DNA of 64,000 nt from Shewanella sp. MBTL60-007. GTDB taxonomy: Bacteria; Pseudomonadota; Gammaproteobacteria; Enterobacterales; Shewanellaceae. Made by a program: the position numbers and the translations under genes. The stretch's first letter is position 1. Every line of letters starts with the position of its first letter. Positions 55,912-63,829 of the stretch are shown one piece after another. The DNA lies in NCBI RefSeq assembly GCF_019654915.1, contig NZ_BPET01000020.1, forward strand, positions 24,662 to 88,661, written 5' to 3'. The notes below the pieces were generated by a model. That model did no database searches. It was not told the DNA's origin and saw nothing but the letters and a program-made list of their open reading frames with translations.

Positions 55912-55982
55912 TAGTGATTTCTAGAGAGCTATTTATTTACTGAAGCTTTGCAATTAAGCCACTAAAACATAAGAGCGACACT

Positions 55983-56020
55983 CGGCCCTTACTAATATCG
56001 CGATAGTAAGGGCCGTTTTT
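55983..56020. terminator. Terminator of ggt
   Basis: CGGCCCTTACTA/TAGTAAGGGCCG 12-bp perfect stem with a T run. Confidence 0.9.
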
Positions 56021-56185
56021 ATGAGTTGTGCAAAAGCTAGACAAACACGTAAACATTAAGCAAAACATCTGCGTAGCAGCCCAAAGCGATTACTCAGTCA
56101 CAGTTTTCGATTCTATAACTCACTAGGATGCTAAACAAAGCTAAAACAGCCATTTAAATAGTCACTCATTTTGCGGAGCCAAACA

Positions 56186-57154
56186 ATGAGCCCTACACAA
56201 GCAAACCAACAATCCCAAAAAGTAACCCCCATTATCCTCGACTGCGATCCAGGCCATGACGATGCCATTTCCCTAATTTTGGCCATGAGCAGCAGCGCAT
56301 TAAAGCCGTTAGCCGTCACCACCAGTGCGGGCAACCAAACCCCAGATAAAACCTTAAACAACGCACTACGTATTCTAACGCTACTAGAGCGTCACGATGT
56401 CCCAGTTGCTGCGGGAGCACCTAAGCCTTTAGCTCGTGAGCTGATCATTGCCGATAACGTTCATGGTGAGAGTGGCCTAGATGGCCCAAAACTACCCGAT
56501 CCGGCTTTTGAGCCACTATCGATTTCAGGTATCGAATTAATGGCGCAGAAAGTCCGTGAAAGCGATGAAGCTGTCACTCTTGTGCCATCTGGCCCACTGA
56601 CCAATATCGCACTGTTTTTAGCTACTTACCCAGAGCTGCATAACAAGATTGAGCGTATCGTACTGATGGGCGGCGCAGCCGAAGCTGGTAACTGGACACC
56701 TGCAGCTGAATTTAACATCTTCGTCGATCCTGAAGCGGCTGATATGGTGTTTAAGTCGGGTATACCTATCACCATGTGCGGCCTAGATATCACTCACCAA
56801 GCACAGATCATGGATGAAGATATTGAGCGTATTCGTACCATTAACAACCCAGTCGCCAAGTGCGTCGCCGAACTTTTGGATTTCTTTATGATCTACCACA
56901 GAGATCCAAAATGGGGATTTGAAGGTGCGCCGCTGCACGACCCTTGCACCATCGCATGGTTACTCAAGCCTGAGCTATTTACCTCATATAATTGCTGGGT
57001 CGGTGTTGAAACCAAAGGCGAATACACCCAAGGAATGACGGTGGTTGACCGTTATCAGTTAACCAATAATCCACACAACACCCAAGTATTGTGCAAACTT
57101 GATAGACAAGGATTTGTAGACTTAATTGTTGAGTGTTTAGAAGCTTACAACTAA
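56186..57154 (+). CDS. rihA: Pyrimidine-specific ribonucleoside hydrolase
   Basis: Nucleoside hydrolase that splits uridine and cytidine to ribose and base for salvage. The calcium-binding motif is [15 protein letters not shown] at the N-terminus. [11 protein letters not shown] (about residue 92), [20 protein letters not shown] and [17 protein letters not shown] agree closely with E. coli RihA. 322 aa. ATG 56186 has a GGAG SD; the TTG start at 56171 is rejected. It is the last core gene before the integron. Confidence 0.93.
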   Translation: MSPTQANQQSQKVTPIILDCDPGHDDAISLILAMSSSALKPLAVTTSAGNQTPDKTLNNALRILTLLERHDVPVAAGAPKPLARELIIADNVHGESGLDGPKLPDPAFEPLSISGIELMAQKVRESDEAVTLVPSGPLTNIALFLATYPELHNKIERIVLMGGAAEAGNWTPAAEFNIFVDPEAADMVFKSGIPITMCGLDITHQAQIMDEDIERIRTINNPVAKCVAELLDFFMIYHRDPKWGFEGAPLHDPCTIAWLLKPELFTSYNCWVGVETKGEYTQGMTVVDRYQLTNNPHNTQVLCKLDRQGFVDLIVECLEAYN

Positions 57155-57163
57155 TTAGTTTAG

Positions 57164-57190
57164 CCTTCGAATGAAGGCTGATTACATTTT
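57164..57190 (+). terminator. Terminator-like hairpin after rihA
   Basis: AGCCTTC/GAAGGCT stem with a 4-nt loop, then a T-rich tail at 57186-57190. It marks the core-genome side of the integron. Confidence 0.6.
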
Positions 57191-57395
57191 CTTTGAGCTG
57201 TAGCTACGGGGAAGTGTGTACTGCATTTTAACTTCATGGATATCAATCGCCTGCAGCGTGCTTATGTGCTGACACTGCTGCAGCACGGTGAGTAAAGCGA
57301 AACTTTGTGTGACAGACGAGAAGCAAGGATTCTGAACTGGCCGTTAGATATGGACATTGTTACAAGTCAATCTAGAAGACTCTCGTTTAAGTAGA

Positions 57396-58358
57396 TTAAA
57401 GATTATCTAGCGGGCTAACGGTTCCAGCATAATGTTGACCAAGCACATGAGTATAGATTTGAGTGGTATTAACATCATTGTGACCGAGTAGCTCCTGAAT
57501 GCTTCTTATATCTCTCCCTGCAAGAAGTAAATGTGTAGCAAAGCTATGCCTAAAGGTATGGCATGTAACACGCTTGATGATATTAGTTTTTCGCACCGCT
57601 GCCGCAAGCGCTTTTCGAATAACACTCTGATGTAAATGGTGTCGACAGTAGGTTTTAGTATAAGGGTTATCACTTGTGGTACTTGATGGGAAAACAAACA
57701 TCCATCCTGCTTGCCTAAATGCATTGGGGTATTTACGTTCTAATGCATTGGGTAAAGATGGCCCAATACCATTGGTATTGTCTTTAATTTGAATAGCACG
57801 CGCAGCATCAATATAAGCAGGGAGTTTATTAGCACATTTTTGACTGAGAATGGTTTGTCTATCTTTGTGGCCTTTTCCATTTCTGACAGTGAGTGAGCAA
57901 CGTGCAAGATCGATATCCTGAATACGCAATCTCAAACATTCTGAGATACGTAGCCCGCTGCCATAGAGTAACTGGACAATAAGCTGGTCTCGCCCATTGA
58001 GCTGGCAAAGAACCTCTGCAACTTCGTCTGTTGAAAGTACAATAGGTAACTGCCTTTGCTTGGTTGCATATCTAAAGCCCAAGTCACCTAACTCTTGTTT
58101 TAAGTGCTTATGATAAAGATACACAAGTGCATTAAGCGCAACCTTCTGTGTATTAATTGCGACATTACGCGAGTTAGATAAAAAGCTTAAGAATTGCGTC
58201 ACTTCAGCATGCCCCATGACTTCTGGGTGGCGCTTTCTTTGAAAGTTGATAAAGGCTTTAATCCAATATAAATATGCTTTTTCAGTTTTGATACTATAAC
58301 CGCGCATACGCATACCTTGACTCACTTGAGTCAAAAAAGGGCTTTTTTTAGCTGTCAT
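57396..58358 (-). CDS. intI: Integron integrase IntI
   Basis: Tyrosine recombinase of the integron-integrase clade. Catalytic residues are intact: Arg in LLYGSGLRISECLRL (about residue 136), HxxR in CHTFRHSFATHLL, His in LGHNDVNTTQIYTHV and the nucleophile Tyr in the same motif. The extra IntI-specific helix is present (KYPNAFRQAGWMFVFPSST, about 208-226), which separates IntI from XerC/D. 320 aa, full length. It reads away from the cassettes, the standard layout, and a LexA box sits in its promoter. Confidence 0.93.
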   Translation of the reverse strand: MTAKKSPFLTQVSQGMRMRGYSIKTEKAYLYWIKAFINFQRKRHPEVMGHAEVTQFLSFLSNSRNVAINTQKVALNALVYLYHKHLKQELGDLGFRYATKQRQLPIVLSTDEVAEVLCQLNGRDQLIVQLLYGSGLRISECLRLRIQDIDLARCSLTVRNGKGHKDRQTILSQKCANKLPAYIDAARAIQIKDNTNGIGPSLPNALERKYPNAFRQAGWMFVFPSSTTSDNPYTKTYCRHHLHQSVIRKALAAAVRKTNIIKRVTCHTFRHSFATHLLLAGRDIRSIQELLGHNDVNTTQIYTHVLGQHYAGTVSPLDNL

Positions 58359-58375
58359 GGGAAGTCACTCTTAAA

Positions 58376-58391
58376 CTGTTTATTTATACAG
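58376..58391 (-). promoter_or_regulatory. LexA (SOS) box upstream of intI
   Basis: CTGTTTATTTATACAG, that is CTG-N10-CAG, 18 bp before the intI ATG. SOS control of integron integrases is established in Vibrio and for class 1 integrons, so cassette shuffling here is predicted to rise on DNA damage. Confidence 0.85.
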
Positions 58392-58551
58392 TATTATCTG
58401 CTTTGCTCATTTTTCCAGAAAAATATTGTACAAATGATGCGCACTTATACTTGAGGAGAAAATATTTGTCCTGTAACATCAATGCCTTATATTGGTGTTT
58501 ATTTAAATAACAGGTTTAATAAACGCGCATGCGCACTATACAAATAATGAG
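58392..58551. other. Probable attI region, interrupted by the insertion sequence
   Basis: The cassette insertion site attI should lie between intI and the first cassette. This 160-bp AT-rich stretch has no clear GTTRRRY core of its own. The only core next to the array is GTTAGGA at 59890, on the far side of the insertion sequence. Either the element inserted at or near the attI core, or attI is degenerate. Confidence 0.4.
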
Positions 58552-59889
58552 ATGGACGCTCCTCCCTTTTACGTTGTCTAAATGATTTTACGTAAGTGGA
58601 GAAGATTATGAATAACATTTCAGTTGTTGGAGTCGATCTAGCGAAAAACGTTTTTCAAATCCATGCTGTAGATGCTAAAGGCAGAACTCTTGTCCGGAAA
58701 ATGCTTCGTAGAGCAAAGTTTTTGAATTTTTTTGGCAATATACCTCATTGCTTGATCGGTATGGAGGCATGTTCAAGTTCTCACTATTGGGCTAGAGAAA
58801 TAGAAAGACTAGGCCATACGGTCAAACTTATGGCTACACAGTATGTGAAGCCATATGTGAAAACAAACAAAAATGATGCGAATGATGCAGAAGCCGTTTG
58901 CGAAGCTGTAACTCGACCCAACATGCGCTTCGTCACGGTGAAAGATGAAGAGCAACAAGCTCTGCTATTAGTTCATAGAGAACGAGATGGCATAGTGAAA
59001 GAACGGACATCATTGATCAATCGTATTCGTGCCTCCTTAGCTGAATTTGGTATTGCCATTCCAGTAGGGCCAAGAAGGCTGCATAGCTGGTTTAGAGATG
59101 ATTTTTCAAGTGCTGAACAGTTATTGCCTCAACTAATGGTTTGTCATGTGCTGAGAATGAAGAGAAGGCTTAATCAATTAGAGTCTGATCTAGATGTGCT
59201 GGAAAAAGAAATAGCTCAATCAAGTAAAGGCAATCCACAATGTCAGCGCTTAGAGGCTGTACCGGGTATAGGTCGACTCACGGCTTCAGCATTAGTTGCC
59301 AGTATTGGTACAGGCAAAGAGTTCAAATCTGGGAGACAGCTTTCGGCTTGGCTAGGGCTAGTCCCCAAACAAAGCTCTAGCGGAGGTAAGCCACGATTAT
59401 TAGGGATCAGTAAGCGTGGTGATGGTTATTTAAGGCGTTTATTTATTCATGGTGCTAGAGCGGTAATACGGCACATGAACCCAAAACGGAAAGTCACAGT
59501 GTGGCTGCGAGATTTAGAATGCAGAGCACACAAAAATGTTGTCATTGTCGCGCTAGCCAACAAATTGGCAAGGATAGCGTGGTCAATGCTAGCAAATGGA
59601 ACTGATTACGATGAGTCATTCATCTAGTTAGTTGGTAATAAATTAAGTAAAGACACTCAAAGGTTTGCGTAGGCATAAAGAGAATTGAAGACAAAATAGG
59701 TAAGACCGTAGCTCATTAAAACTGACCCTAACATCGTATGTAAGAATACGTCCAAATGATTAGTCATGAGCTAGCGGAACTCATCAGGGATCAAGGCTTA
59801 AGCCTTAACTAGAATCCGAATAGATGGCTGCAATACCAACTTTGAATTCAATGACAATTTAGCTTGCACAAAACGGAGCGTCCATAGAT
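58549..59889 (+). mobile_element. IS110/IS1111-type insertion sequence in the attI position
   Basis: About 1.34 kb holding one transposase gene. Perfect 11-bp inverted repeats, ATGGACGCTCC at 58552-58562 and GGAGCGTCCAT at 59875-59885, are slightly inside the likely ends. Subterminal repeats are the mark of the IS1111 subgroup. No target duplication is visible. The right end abuts the cassette core GTTAGGA, matching the known habit of IS1111-attC elements of inserting at integron recombination sites. Exact ends are uncertain by a few bases. Confidence 0.82.
58608..59627 (+). CDS. IS110-family transposase (IS1111 subgroup)
   Basis: DEDD transposase of 339 aa. N-terminal RuvC-like catalytic residues are Asp in VGVDLAKNVFQIH (about residue 9), Glu in GMEACSSSHYW, and the paired Asp in KTNKNDANDAEA. 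The C-terminal Transposase_20 domain has AVPGIGRLTASALVASIG (about 220) and the conserved Ser motif SSGGKPRLLGISKRGDGYLR (about 260). ATG 58608 has GGAG six bases upstream; GTG 58596 is rejected. The gene appears complete and possibly active. About 260 bp of non-coding DNA follows, as is usual in this group. Confidence 0.92.
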   Translation: MNNISVVGVDLAKNVFQIHAVDAKGRTLVRKMLRRAKFLNFFGNIPHCLIGMEACSSSHYWAREIERLGHTVKLMATQYVKPYVKTNKNDANDAEAVCEAVTRPNMRFVTVKDEEQQALLLVHRERDGIVKERTSLINRIRASLAEFGIAIPVGPRRLHSWFRDDFSSAEQLLPQLMVCHVLRMKRRLNQLESDLDVLEKEIAQSSKGNPQCQRLEAVPGIGRLTASALVASIGTGKEFKSGRQLSAWLGLVPKQSSSGGKPRLLGISKRGDGYLRRLFIHGARAVIRHMNPKRKVTVWLRDLECRAHKNVVIVALANKLARIAWSMLANGTDYDESFI

Positions 59890-59890
59890 G

Positions 59891-60345
59891 TTAGGAAGCA
59901 CCCGAGGGTTCAATGGACGAATTAGGCACGGCAATAATCACCTTAGAAGAATATTTGTTTCGTTCTAGTACTCGCGCTTCAGCAGCAGAGCTTCAAAAAC
60001 TGATAGCGGACGATTTTATTGAAATCGGTGCGGCTGGAAATCAATTTGGTAAATCCGAGGTTTTGTCTCGTCTTCCTAGTGAAGATGCTCCTGAAATTAC
60101 GGCAGATAACTATGAGTTGAGAAGATTGAGCGACGAGTGTGTTCAGCTGCTTTACCGAGCAACACTTAAAAGAAGAGGCGACACTGAACCATCGTATTCA
60201 AAGCGTTGTTCTATTTGGGCTATGAACTCAGGTAGCTGGCAAATGTGCTATCACCAAGGAACACCATGCCAGCCTTTCTGAATGGTGCTCCTAACAATGC
60301 ACTATAGGCGGATTCCAGACAGGCCGGCTCCCGCTAAGTGGAGCG
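59891..60345 (+). mobile_element. Integron gene cassette 1 (DUF4440-like)
   Basis: Cassette of 455 bp. It begins TTAGGA (after G at 59890), and the attC R'' box at 60289 is TCCTAAC, the exact complement of the start core. This proves the left and right ends belong to one circular cassette. It carries one gene at 59913. Confidence 0.85.
59913..60281 (+). CDS. DUF4440/NTF2-like cassette protein
   Basis: 122-aa protein with the DUF4440 (SnoaL/NTF2-like cone) pattern: LEEYLFRSSTRASAAELQKL, then ADDFIEIGAAGNQFGKSEVL, and VQLLYRATLKRRG near residue 77. Such proteins are frequent in integron cassettes, with no established function. ATG has a weak SD. The start lies 22 bp inside the cassette and the stop is 7 bp before attC, tight packing typical of cassettes. 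Confidence 0.82.
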   Translation: MDELGTAIITLEEYLFRSSTRASAAELQKLIADDFIEIGAAGNQFGKSEVLSRLPSEDAPEITADNYELRRLSDECVQLLYRATLKRRGDTEPSYSKRCSIWAMNSGSWQMCYHQGTPCQPF

Positions 60346-60351
60346 TTAGGT
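60289..60351 (+). repeat. attC site of cassette 1 (63 bp)
   Basis: R'' TCCTAAC and R' GTTAGGT enclose an imperfect palindrome. An internal CACT (60300-60303) pairs with AGTG (60337-60340), giving the single-strand hairpin IntI needs. R' belongs to the next cassette's junction. Confidence 0.85.
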
Positions 60352-61536
60352 ATTTATTTGACCATTTTACTCATTTTCAAGATAAATACTCGTAAGTAAA
60401 TTTATCAATAAACAAAATATGGTTTAGTTTGTATTCAGGGAAGCAGGATGGAAAAACAAGTAGAGAAGATCAGCGACAGCCGAAGAGATATGCTAAAAAA
60501 AGCCACTGCAATGGTAACCATTGTCGCGACTAGTGGCCTCACAGGTAATGTTCAGGCACAAGCACAAAATGCTGTTGCTAATTCGAGTAAAGTGGAACCC
60601 AAATATTTACCAACTCCAAAACAGGTTCCTGCAACTGAAGGTGTTTTGCCACTCTCAGGTGGTGCAGGGCTTTATTACTGGGATACAGGCGGTGAGGGTC
60701 CAGCAATTGTACTTTCACATCCAGGTAGAGGTAGCGCATTAACTTGGCCTTATCAACAACCTGCTTTTGCTAAAGCAGGGTTTAGAACAATTGCATATTC
60801 AAGACGCGGATATTTTGGCTCTCCAGCCGGTTCAAAAAATGACACCGGTAATTATGCTGATGATCTTAATGCTTTAGTTGAGCATTTAGGTGTAGATAAA
60901 TTCCATATTCTGGGTCTGGCAGCGGGAGGTTTTGCTGTTTCTGATTATGTAGTTTCTTATCCCGAAAAACTACTTAGTATGACTATCGTCTGTAGCCTCT
61001 TTGGCTTATGGGATAAAAGTATCGATGAACGACTAGACTTTATTCTTCCTAAAGCTTTTGGTGATTTACCGCCCGAGTTTAAAGAGCTTGGCCCCTCCTA
61101 TCGTTGGGCGCACCCTGAAGGGGTAAAGGATTGGATTGAAATGGAGAAAAAGTCTAAAGGTGATGGGGTTAGGCACGGACAAAAAGCGAAAAGTAATATT
61201 ACATGGGACAAAATTAGAGCTGCTAATGTTCCTACTTTTTTTATTGCAGGTGGGGCTGACTTATATCAACCGCCTTCTATGATGCGAGCTGCCGCTCGAG
61301 AAATACCCCATAGCGAGACACTTGTGGTTCCAGAAGCTGGGCACGCTGTCCAGTGGGAACAGCCTGAAACATTTAATCGTTCGGTTCTCGAGTTTTTCAG
61401 AAAACACAGTTAAATTCTCTTGGACGAGTTAAAGTTGAGCAATACCTAACAAGTCACTCAAAAGGACAAATAACAGTTGGCTTTTGCTCCTTCGTCGCTT
61501 ATTTTAGCCAACAATTATTTGCCTCTTAGTGAGGCG
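60346..61536 (+). mobile_element. Integron gene cassette 2 (Tat-exported hydrolase-like)
   Basis: Cassette of 1191 bp from TTAGGT to the G of the next core. Its attC R'' (ACCTAAC, 61444) complements its own start. About 100 bp precede the gene, so it could carry its own promoter. Confidence 0.85.
60448..61413 (+). CDS. Tat-exported alpha/beta hydrolase-fold protein lacking the nucleophile serine
   Basis: 321-aa cassette protein. The twin-arginine signal SRRDMLKKATAMVTIVATSG (about residues 11-30) ends near VQA, so a folded, periplasmic protein is expected. The alpha/beta hydrolase core has HPGRGS in the oxyanion position and YSRRGYFGSP. The nucleophile elbow is GLAAGG (residues 156-161). The Ser slot (residue 158) is Ala, codon GCA. 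The later Asp (AGGADLYQPP) and His (EAGHAVQWEQP) are kept. It may bind rather than cleave, use another mechanism, or be newly inactivated. Read twice on the DNA; not a frame error. Confidence 0.82.
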   Translation: MEKQVEKISDSRRDMLKKATAMVTIVATSGLTGNVQAQAQNAVANSSKVEPKYLPTPKQVPATEGVLPLSGGAGLYYWDTGGEGPAIVLSHPGRGSALTWPYQQPAFAKAGFRTIAYSRRGYFGSPAGSKNDTGNYADDLNALVEHLGVDKFHILGLAAGGFAVSDYVVSYPEKLLSMTIVCSLFGLWDKSIDERLDFILPKAFGDLPPEFKELGPSYRWAHPEGVKDWIEMEKKSKGDGVRHGQKAKSNITWDKIRAANVPTFFIAGGADLYQPPSMMRAAAREIPHSETLVVPEAGHAVQWEQPETFNRSVLEFFRKHS

Positions 61537-61542
61537 TTAGCA
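61444..61542 (+). repeat. attC site of cassette 2 (99 bp)
   Basis: R'' ACCTAAC and R' GTTAGCA. Inner arms AGTCACT/AGTGAGG and GTTGGC/GCCAAC form a long hairpin with a central unpaired stretch. The arms resemble those of cassette 3, suggesting a common attC lineage. Confidence 0.9.
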
Positions 61543-62121
61543 ATATTGCAGGAGGCATAGTTGGGTAGATATCAATTTAAAAAGCATTATTATATTAGTC
61601 CCTTAAGTGAACCACTTTTATGTCTTCTTTTATGTATTCCATTTTTGTTTTTTAGAGAAAGCATTCCTGATAATCTCTGGGGAAAAGCTATTTTTCTTAT
61701 AGGAGGTATACCGTTCCTATTAATTTGGCTAGTTGATCGTATTTATAAGGTAATTAAACACCCAAAATTATTTGTATTTGATTTAACTTCAAACAGTTTA
61801 ATTATTGATGGTGCTGTTTACTCCTTTGATGACTTAAAGTTTTTTTACATATCAGAAAATGATGATGCTTTTAAGATGGAGTTTGAGTTTCCTAGCCCTA
61901 AACAATTTGAAGCAGGATATAACCTTAAAACACTTGGTATGTATAAACTTGACTCATCACTACAAGAGTTTAATGATTCAATAAAAAACATGAAACATAT
62001 AAAAACGTTCTCATAGGATTAAACATATTGCTAACAAGGCAATTAAACGGAAAATTTACAGTTGGCTGTTTTTCGTTCCTCAAACATTTTAGCCAACAGT
62101 AATTTTCCGCTTATTGCGGCG
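61537..62121 (+). mobile_element. Integron gene cassette 3
   Basis: Cassette of 585 bp beginning TTAGCA. Its attC R'' (TGCTAAC, 62029) complements that core exactly. Confidence 0.85.
61561..62016 (+). CDS. Cassette-encoded membrane protein, unknown
   Basis: 151-aa protein. Two hydrophobic segments (about residues 17-31 and 40-58) are followed by a soluble, acidic-aromatic cytoplasmic or periplasmic part (LIIDGAVYSFDDLKFFYISE) resembling a PH-like fold. No family recognised. It begins at TTG, well supported by GGAGG five bases upstream. The very AT-rich composition differs from the core genes and suggests a foreign source. Confidence 0.75.
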   Translation: MGRYQFKKHYYISPLSEPLLCLLLCIPFLFFRESIPDNLWGKAIFLIGGIPFLLIWLVDRIYKVIKHPKLFVFDLTSNSLIIDGAVYSFDDLKFFYISENDDAFKMEFEFPSPKQFEAGYNLKTLGMYKLDSSLQEFNDSIKNMKHIKTFS

Positions 62122-62127
62122 TTATGT
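62029..62127 (+). repeat. attC site of cassette 3 (99 bp)
   Basis: R'' TGCTAAC and R' GTTATGT; inner arms CAGTTGGC/GCCAACAG and GCAATTAA/TTATTGC pair. Same length and layout as the attC of cassette 2. Confidence 0.9.
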
Positions 62128-62145
62128 TTCTAAGGATGGAATAGT

Positions 62146-62478
62146 TTGAGCGAATTTATTACCGCAATTTGGCCGTTACTCTGCCTTTCAATGTTCCCTT
62201 TAGCTATATGGTATTTGGTGGAAGCAAAAAGTGTTTTGAATCTCATCAAGTCCAGTCACCCACAGGTTTGGCTTGAACTGGGAAAGCTTCAACTTATCAG
62301 AAACAACACCATCAGTAATTCTTTTAAGTTTATGGTATTTATACTAAAAGCTGACTATAGATCGCTTAATGATGATACCTTATCAAGGAAGGGGAATTTA
62401 CTAAGAGTTTTGTTAATTGGCGGACATTTGGTAGCTTTATTTGCATTTATTACCCCGATAGTTATTGGTCGACTGTAA
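62146..62478 (+). CDS. Cassette-encoded small membrane protein, unknown
   Basis: 110-aa protein with hydrophobic segments at about residues 6-25 and 88-108 and a basic middle (LGKLQLIRNNTISNSFKF). Starts at TTG with AAGGATGG before it. It lies 25 bp after the core GTTATGT. No family recognised. Cassette 4 starts at 62122. Confidence 0.72.
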   Translation: MSEFITAIWPLLCLSMFPLAIWYLVEAKSVLNLIKSSHPQVWLELGKLQLIRNNTISNSFKFMVFILKADYRSLNDDTLSRKGNLLRVLLIGGHLVALFAFITPIVIGRL

Positions 62479-62520
62479 ACATAACAAGCCTCTGAATTAA
62501 GATTCACCAACGATATGTGG
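62479..62520 (+). repeat. Truncated attC of cassette 4
   Basis: R'' ACATAAC complements the cassette's own start core (TTATGT at 62122). Only the left arm follows (AAGCCTCTGAATTAAG), and no GTTRRRY core is found in the next 100 bp. The right half is missing, so the array cannot recombine at this end. Confidence 0.78.
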
Positions 62521-62814
62521 GGTCAGTGTAAACTTTATTTAAACACCATAAATTTACTAATTCCATGACCTACCTATAGACCTTTAGCACTAAATGACTT
62601 TTGTCCAAAAGCGCTCTACCCTCTTGTTAATGAGACCATTGATTACGAATGCTTAGGCGATAAATAAAAGGTATTAAACTAAATCCTTATCTACAGCAGT
62701 CCCCTTAACTACATATAAATCAATTACGCAAGGTGATTCAAGTCACACTCTTTACTCCCAGCTAATGAGAAAATAGCGGCCTTTCATAGCCTAACCCATT
62801 CCAGCTAAATTCTT
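62521..62814. other. Intergenic region between integron and rarD, no gene seen
   Basis: About 290 bp with no gene, hairpin terminator or further attC. It marks the join between the array and the core genome and carries the rarD promoter. Confidence 0.45.
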
Positions 62815-63756
62815 ATGCAATCCACAATATCAAACAACGCTGCCTCTTCATTTAAAGGCAACGCACTCGCTGCTTTCTCATTTCTGTTATGGGGCTTGAT
62901 GCCACTCTATTATCACTTTCTTCCTAATGCGAATATTAACGAGTTATTGGCGTTTAGGATCTTGTTCTCTGTCCCCTTTATGGTACTCGTATTTCTGCTC
63001 ATGGGCCGTAGCTTGCCCACTATTTCACAGCTTAAAGCCGACAAGAGGTCGGTACTACTCTGTGGACTTGCATCCCTTATCATGTGTGTCTCTTGGTATA
63101 GCTTTACTTGGGCGATTACCCATGGGCAAGTGCTTGCGGCCAGCTTAGGCTTTTTCATTAACCCGCTCTTTGCGATTGGTTTAGGTGTACTGTTTCTTGG
63201 GGACAAACTAACTGCAGCGCAAAAAATGGCTGTGGTATTGGGTACTTGTGGCATAAGTTACATGGTCTACAGCTACGGCGAACTGCCTTGGCTTGCACTC
63301 AGCATGGGCAGTTTTTTTGCTCTCTACGGCTTATGTAAGAAGTTTATTCGCTTCGACTCGCTCACCTCTGTAACAATAGAGGCACTTTTATTGATGCCGA
63401 TTGCCGCGATCTATTTATTATGGCTGTGGAGCTCTGATCAGAGTGTAGCGATATCGGCTGCATTATCAGGACAAACATCGGTATTACTGCTCTATATCGG
63501 CTCGGCGCCCGTAACCTTAATGCCTTTAGTCTTCTTTGCATTGGCCATTAGAGCCACCAGCTTATCTATGATAGGACTGATGCAATATATCGAGCCTAGT
63601 TTGCAGTTCTTGCTGGCTGTGATTGTATTCAATGAAGTGTTTGATCAAGTTAAAGCGGTAAGTTTCGCCCTGATCTGGACGGGACTCTTGTTATGTTCAT
63701 TAGAAGCTCTGCCGGCGCTAAGACACAAGTACCGAGCCAGCCGACATCCTAGTTAA
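62815..63756 (+). CDS. rarD: RarD-type EamA transporter
   Basis: Inner-membrane EamA/DMT-superfamily protein with about ten hydrophobic helices in two EamA halves. The start AAFSFLLWGLMPLYYHFLP and the motifs WAITHGQVLAASLGFFINPL and RATSLSMIGLMQYIEPSLQF match RarD (chloramphenicol-sensitive protein). 313 aa against 296 in E. coli. The transported substrate is not established. It is the first core gene after the integron. SD is weak. Confidence 0.92.
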   Translation: MQSTISNNAASSFKGNALAAFSFLLWGLMPLYYHFLPNANINELLAFRILFSVPFMVLVFLLMGRSLPTISQLKADKRSVLLCGLASLIMCVSWYSFTWAITHGQVLAASLGFFINPLFAIGLGVLFLGDKLTAAQKMAVVLGTCGISYMVYSYGELPWLALSMGSFFALYGLCKKFIRFDSLTSVTIEALLLMPIAAIYLLWLWSSDQSVAISAALSGQTSVLLLYIGSAPVTLMPLVFFALAIRATSLSMIGLMQYIEPSLQFLLAVIVFNEVFDQVKAVSFALIWTGLLLCSLEALPALRHKYRASRHPS

Positions 63757-63769
63757 TACATTCTTATGA

Positions 63770-63796
63770 GAACCGCAGCCATTAGTGTTGCGGTTC
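63770..63796 (+). terminator. Hairpin after rarD
   Basis: GAACCGCA/TGCGGTTC perfect 8-bp stem. No T run follows, so it is a doubtful terminator. Confidence 0.5.
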
Positions 63797-63829
63797 ACCT
63801 CTCCTTCCGGTCTAAGAAGGGGCTAGATT

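Noticed and set aside
57340..57350. GTTAGAT near the intI stop as a possible attC or attI core
   Set aside because: No partner R'' box within 150 bp, and it lies on the wrong side of intI for attI.
57396..58358. The recombinase as a XerC/XerD or phage integrase
   Set aside because: The integron-specific extra helix and the adjacent attC array identify it as IntI; there are no phage genes or tRNA attachment site nearby.
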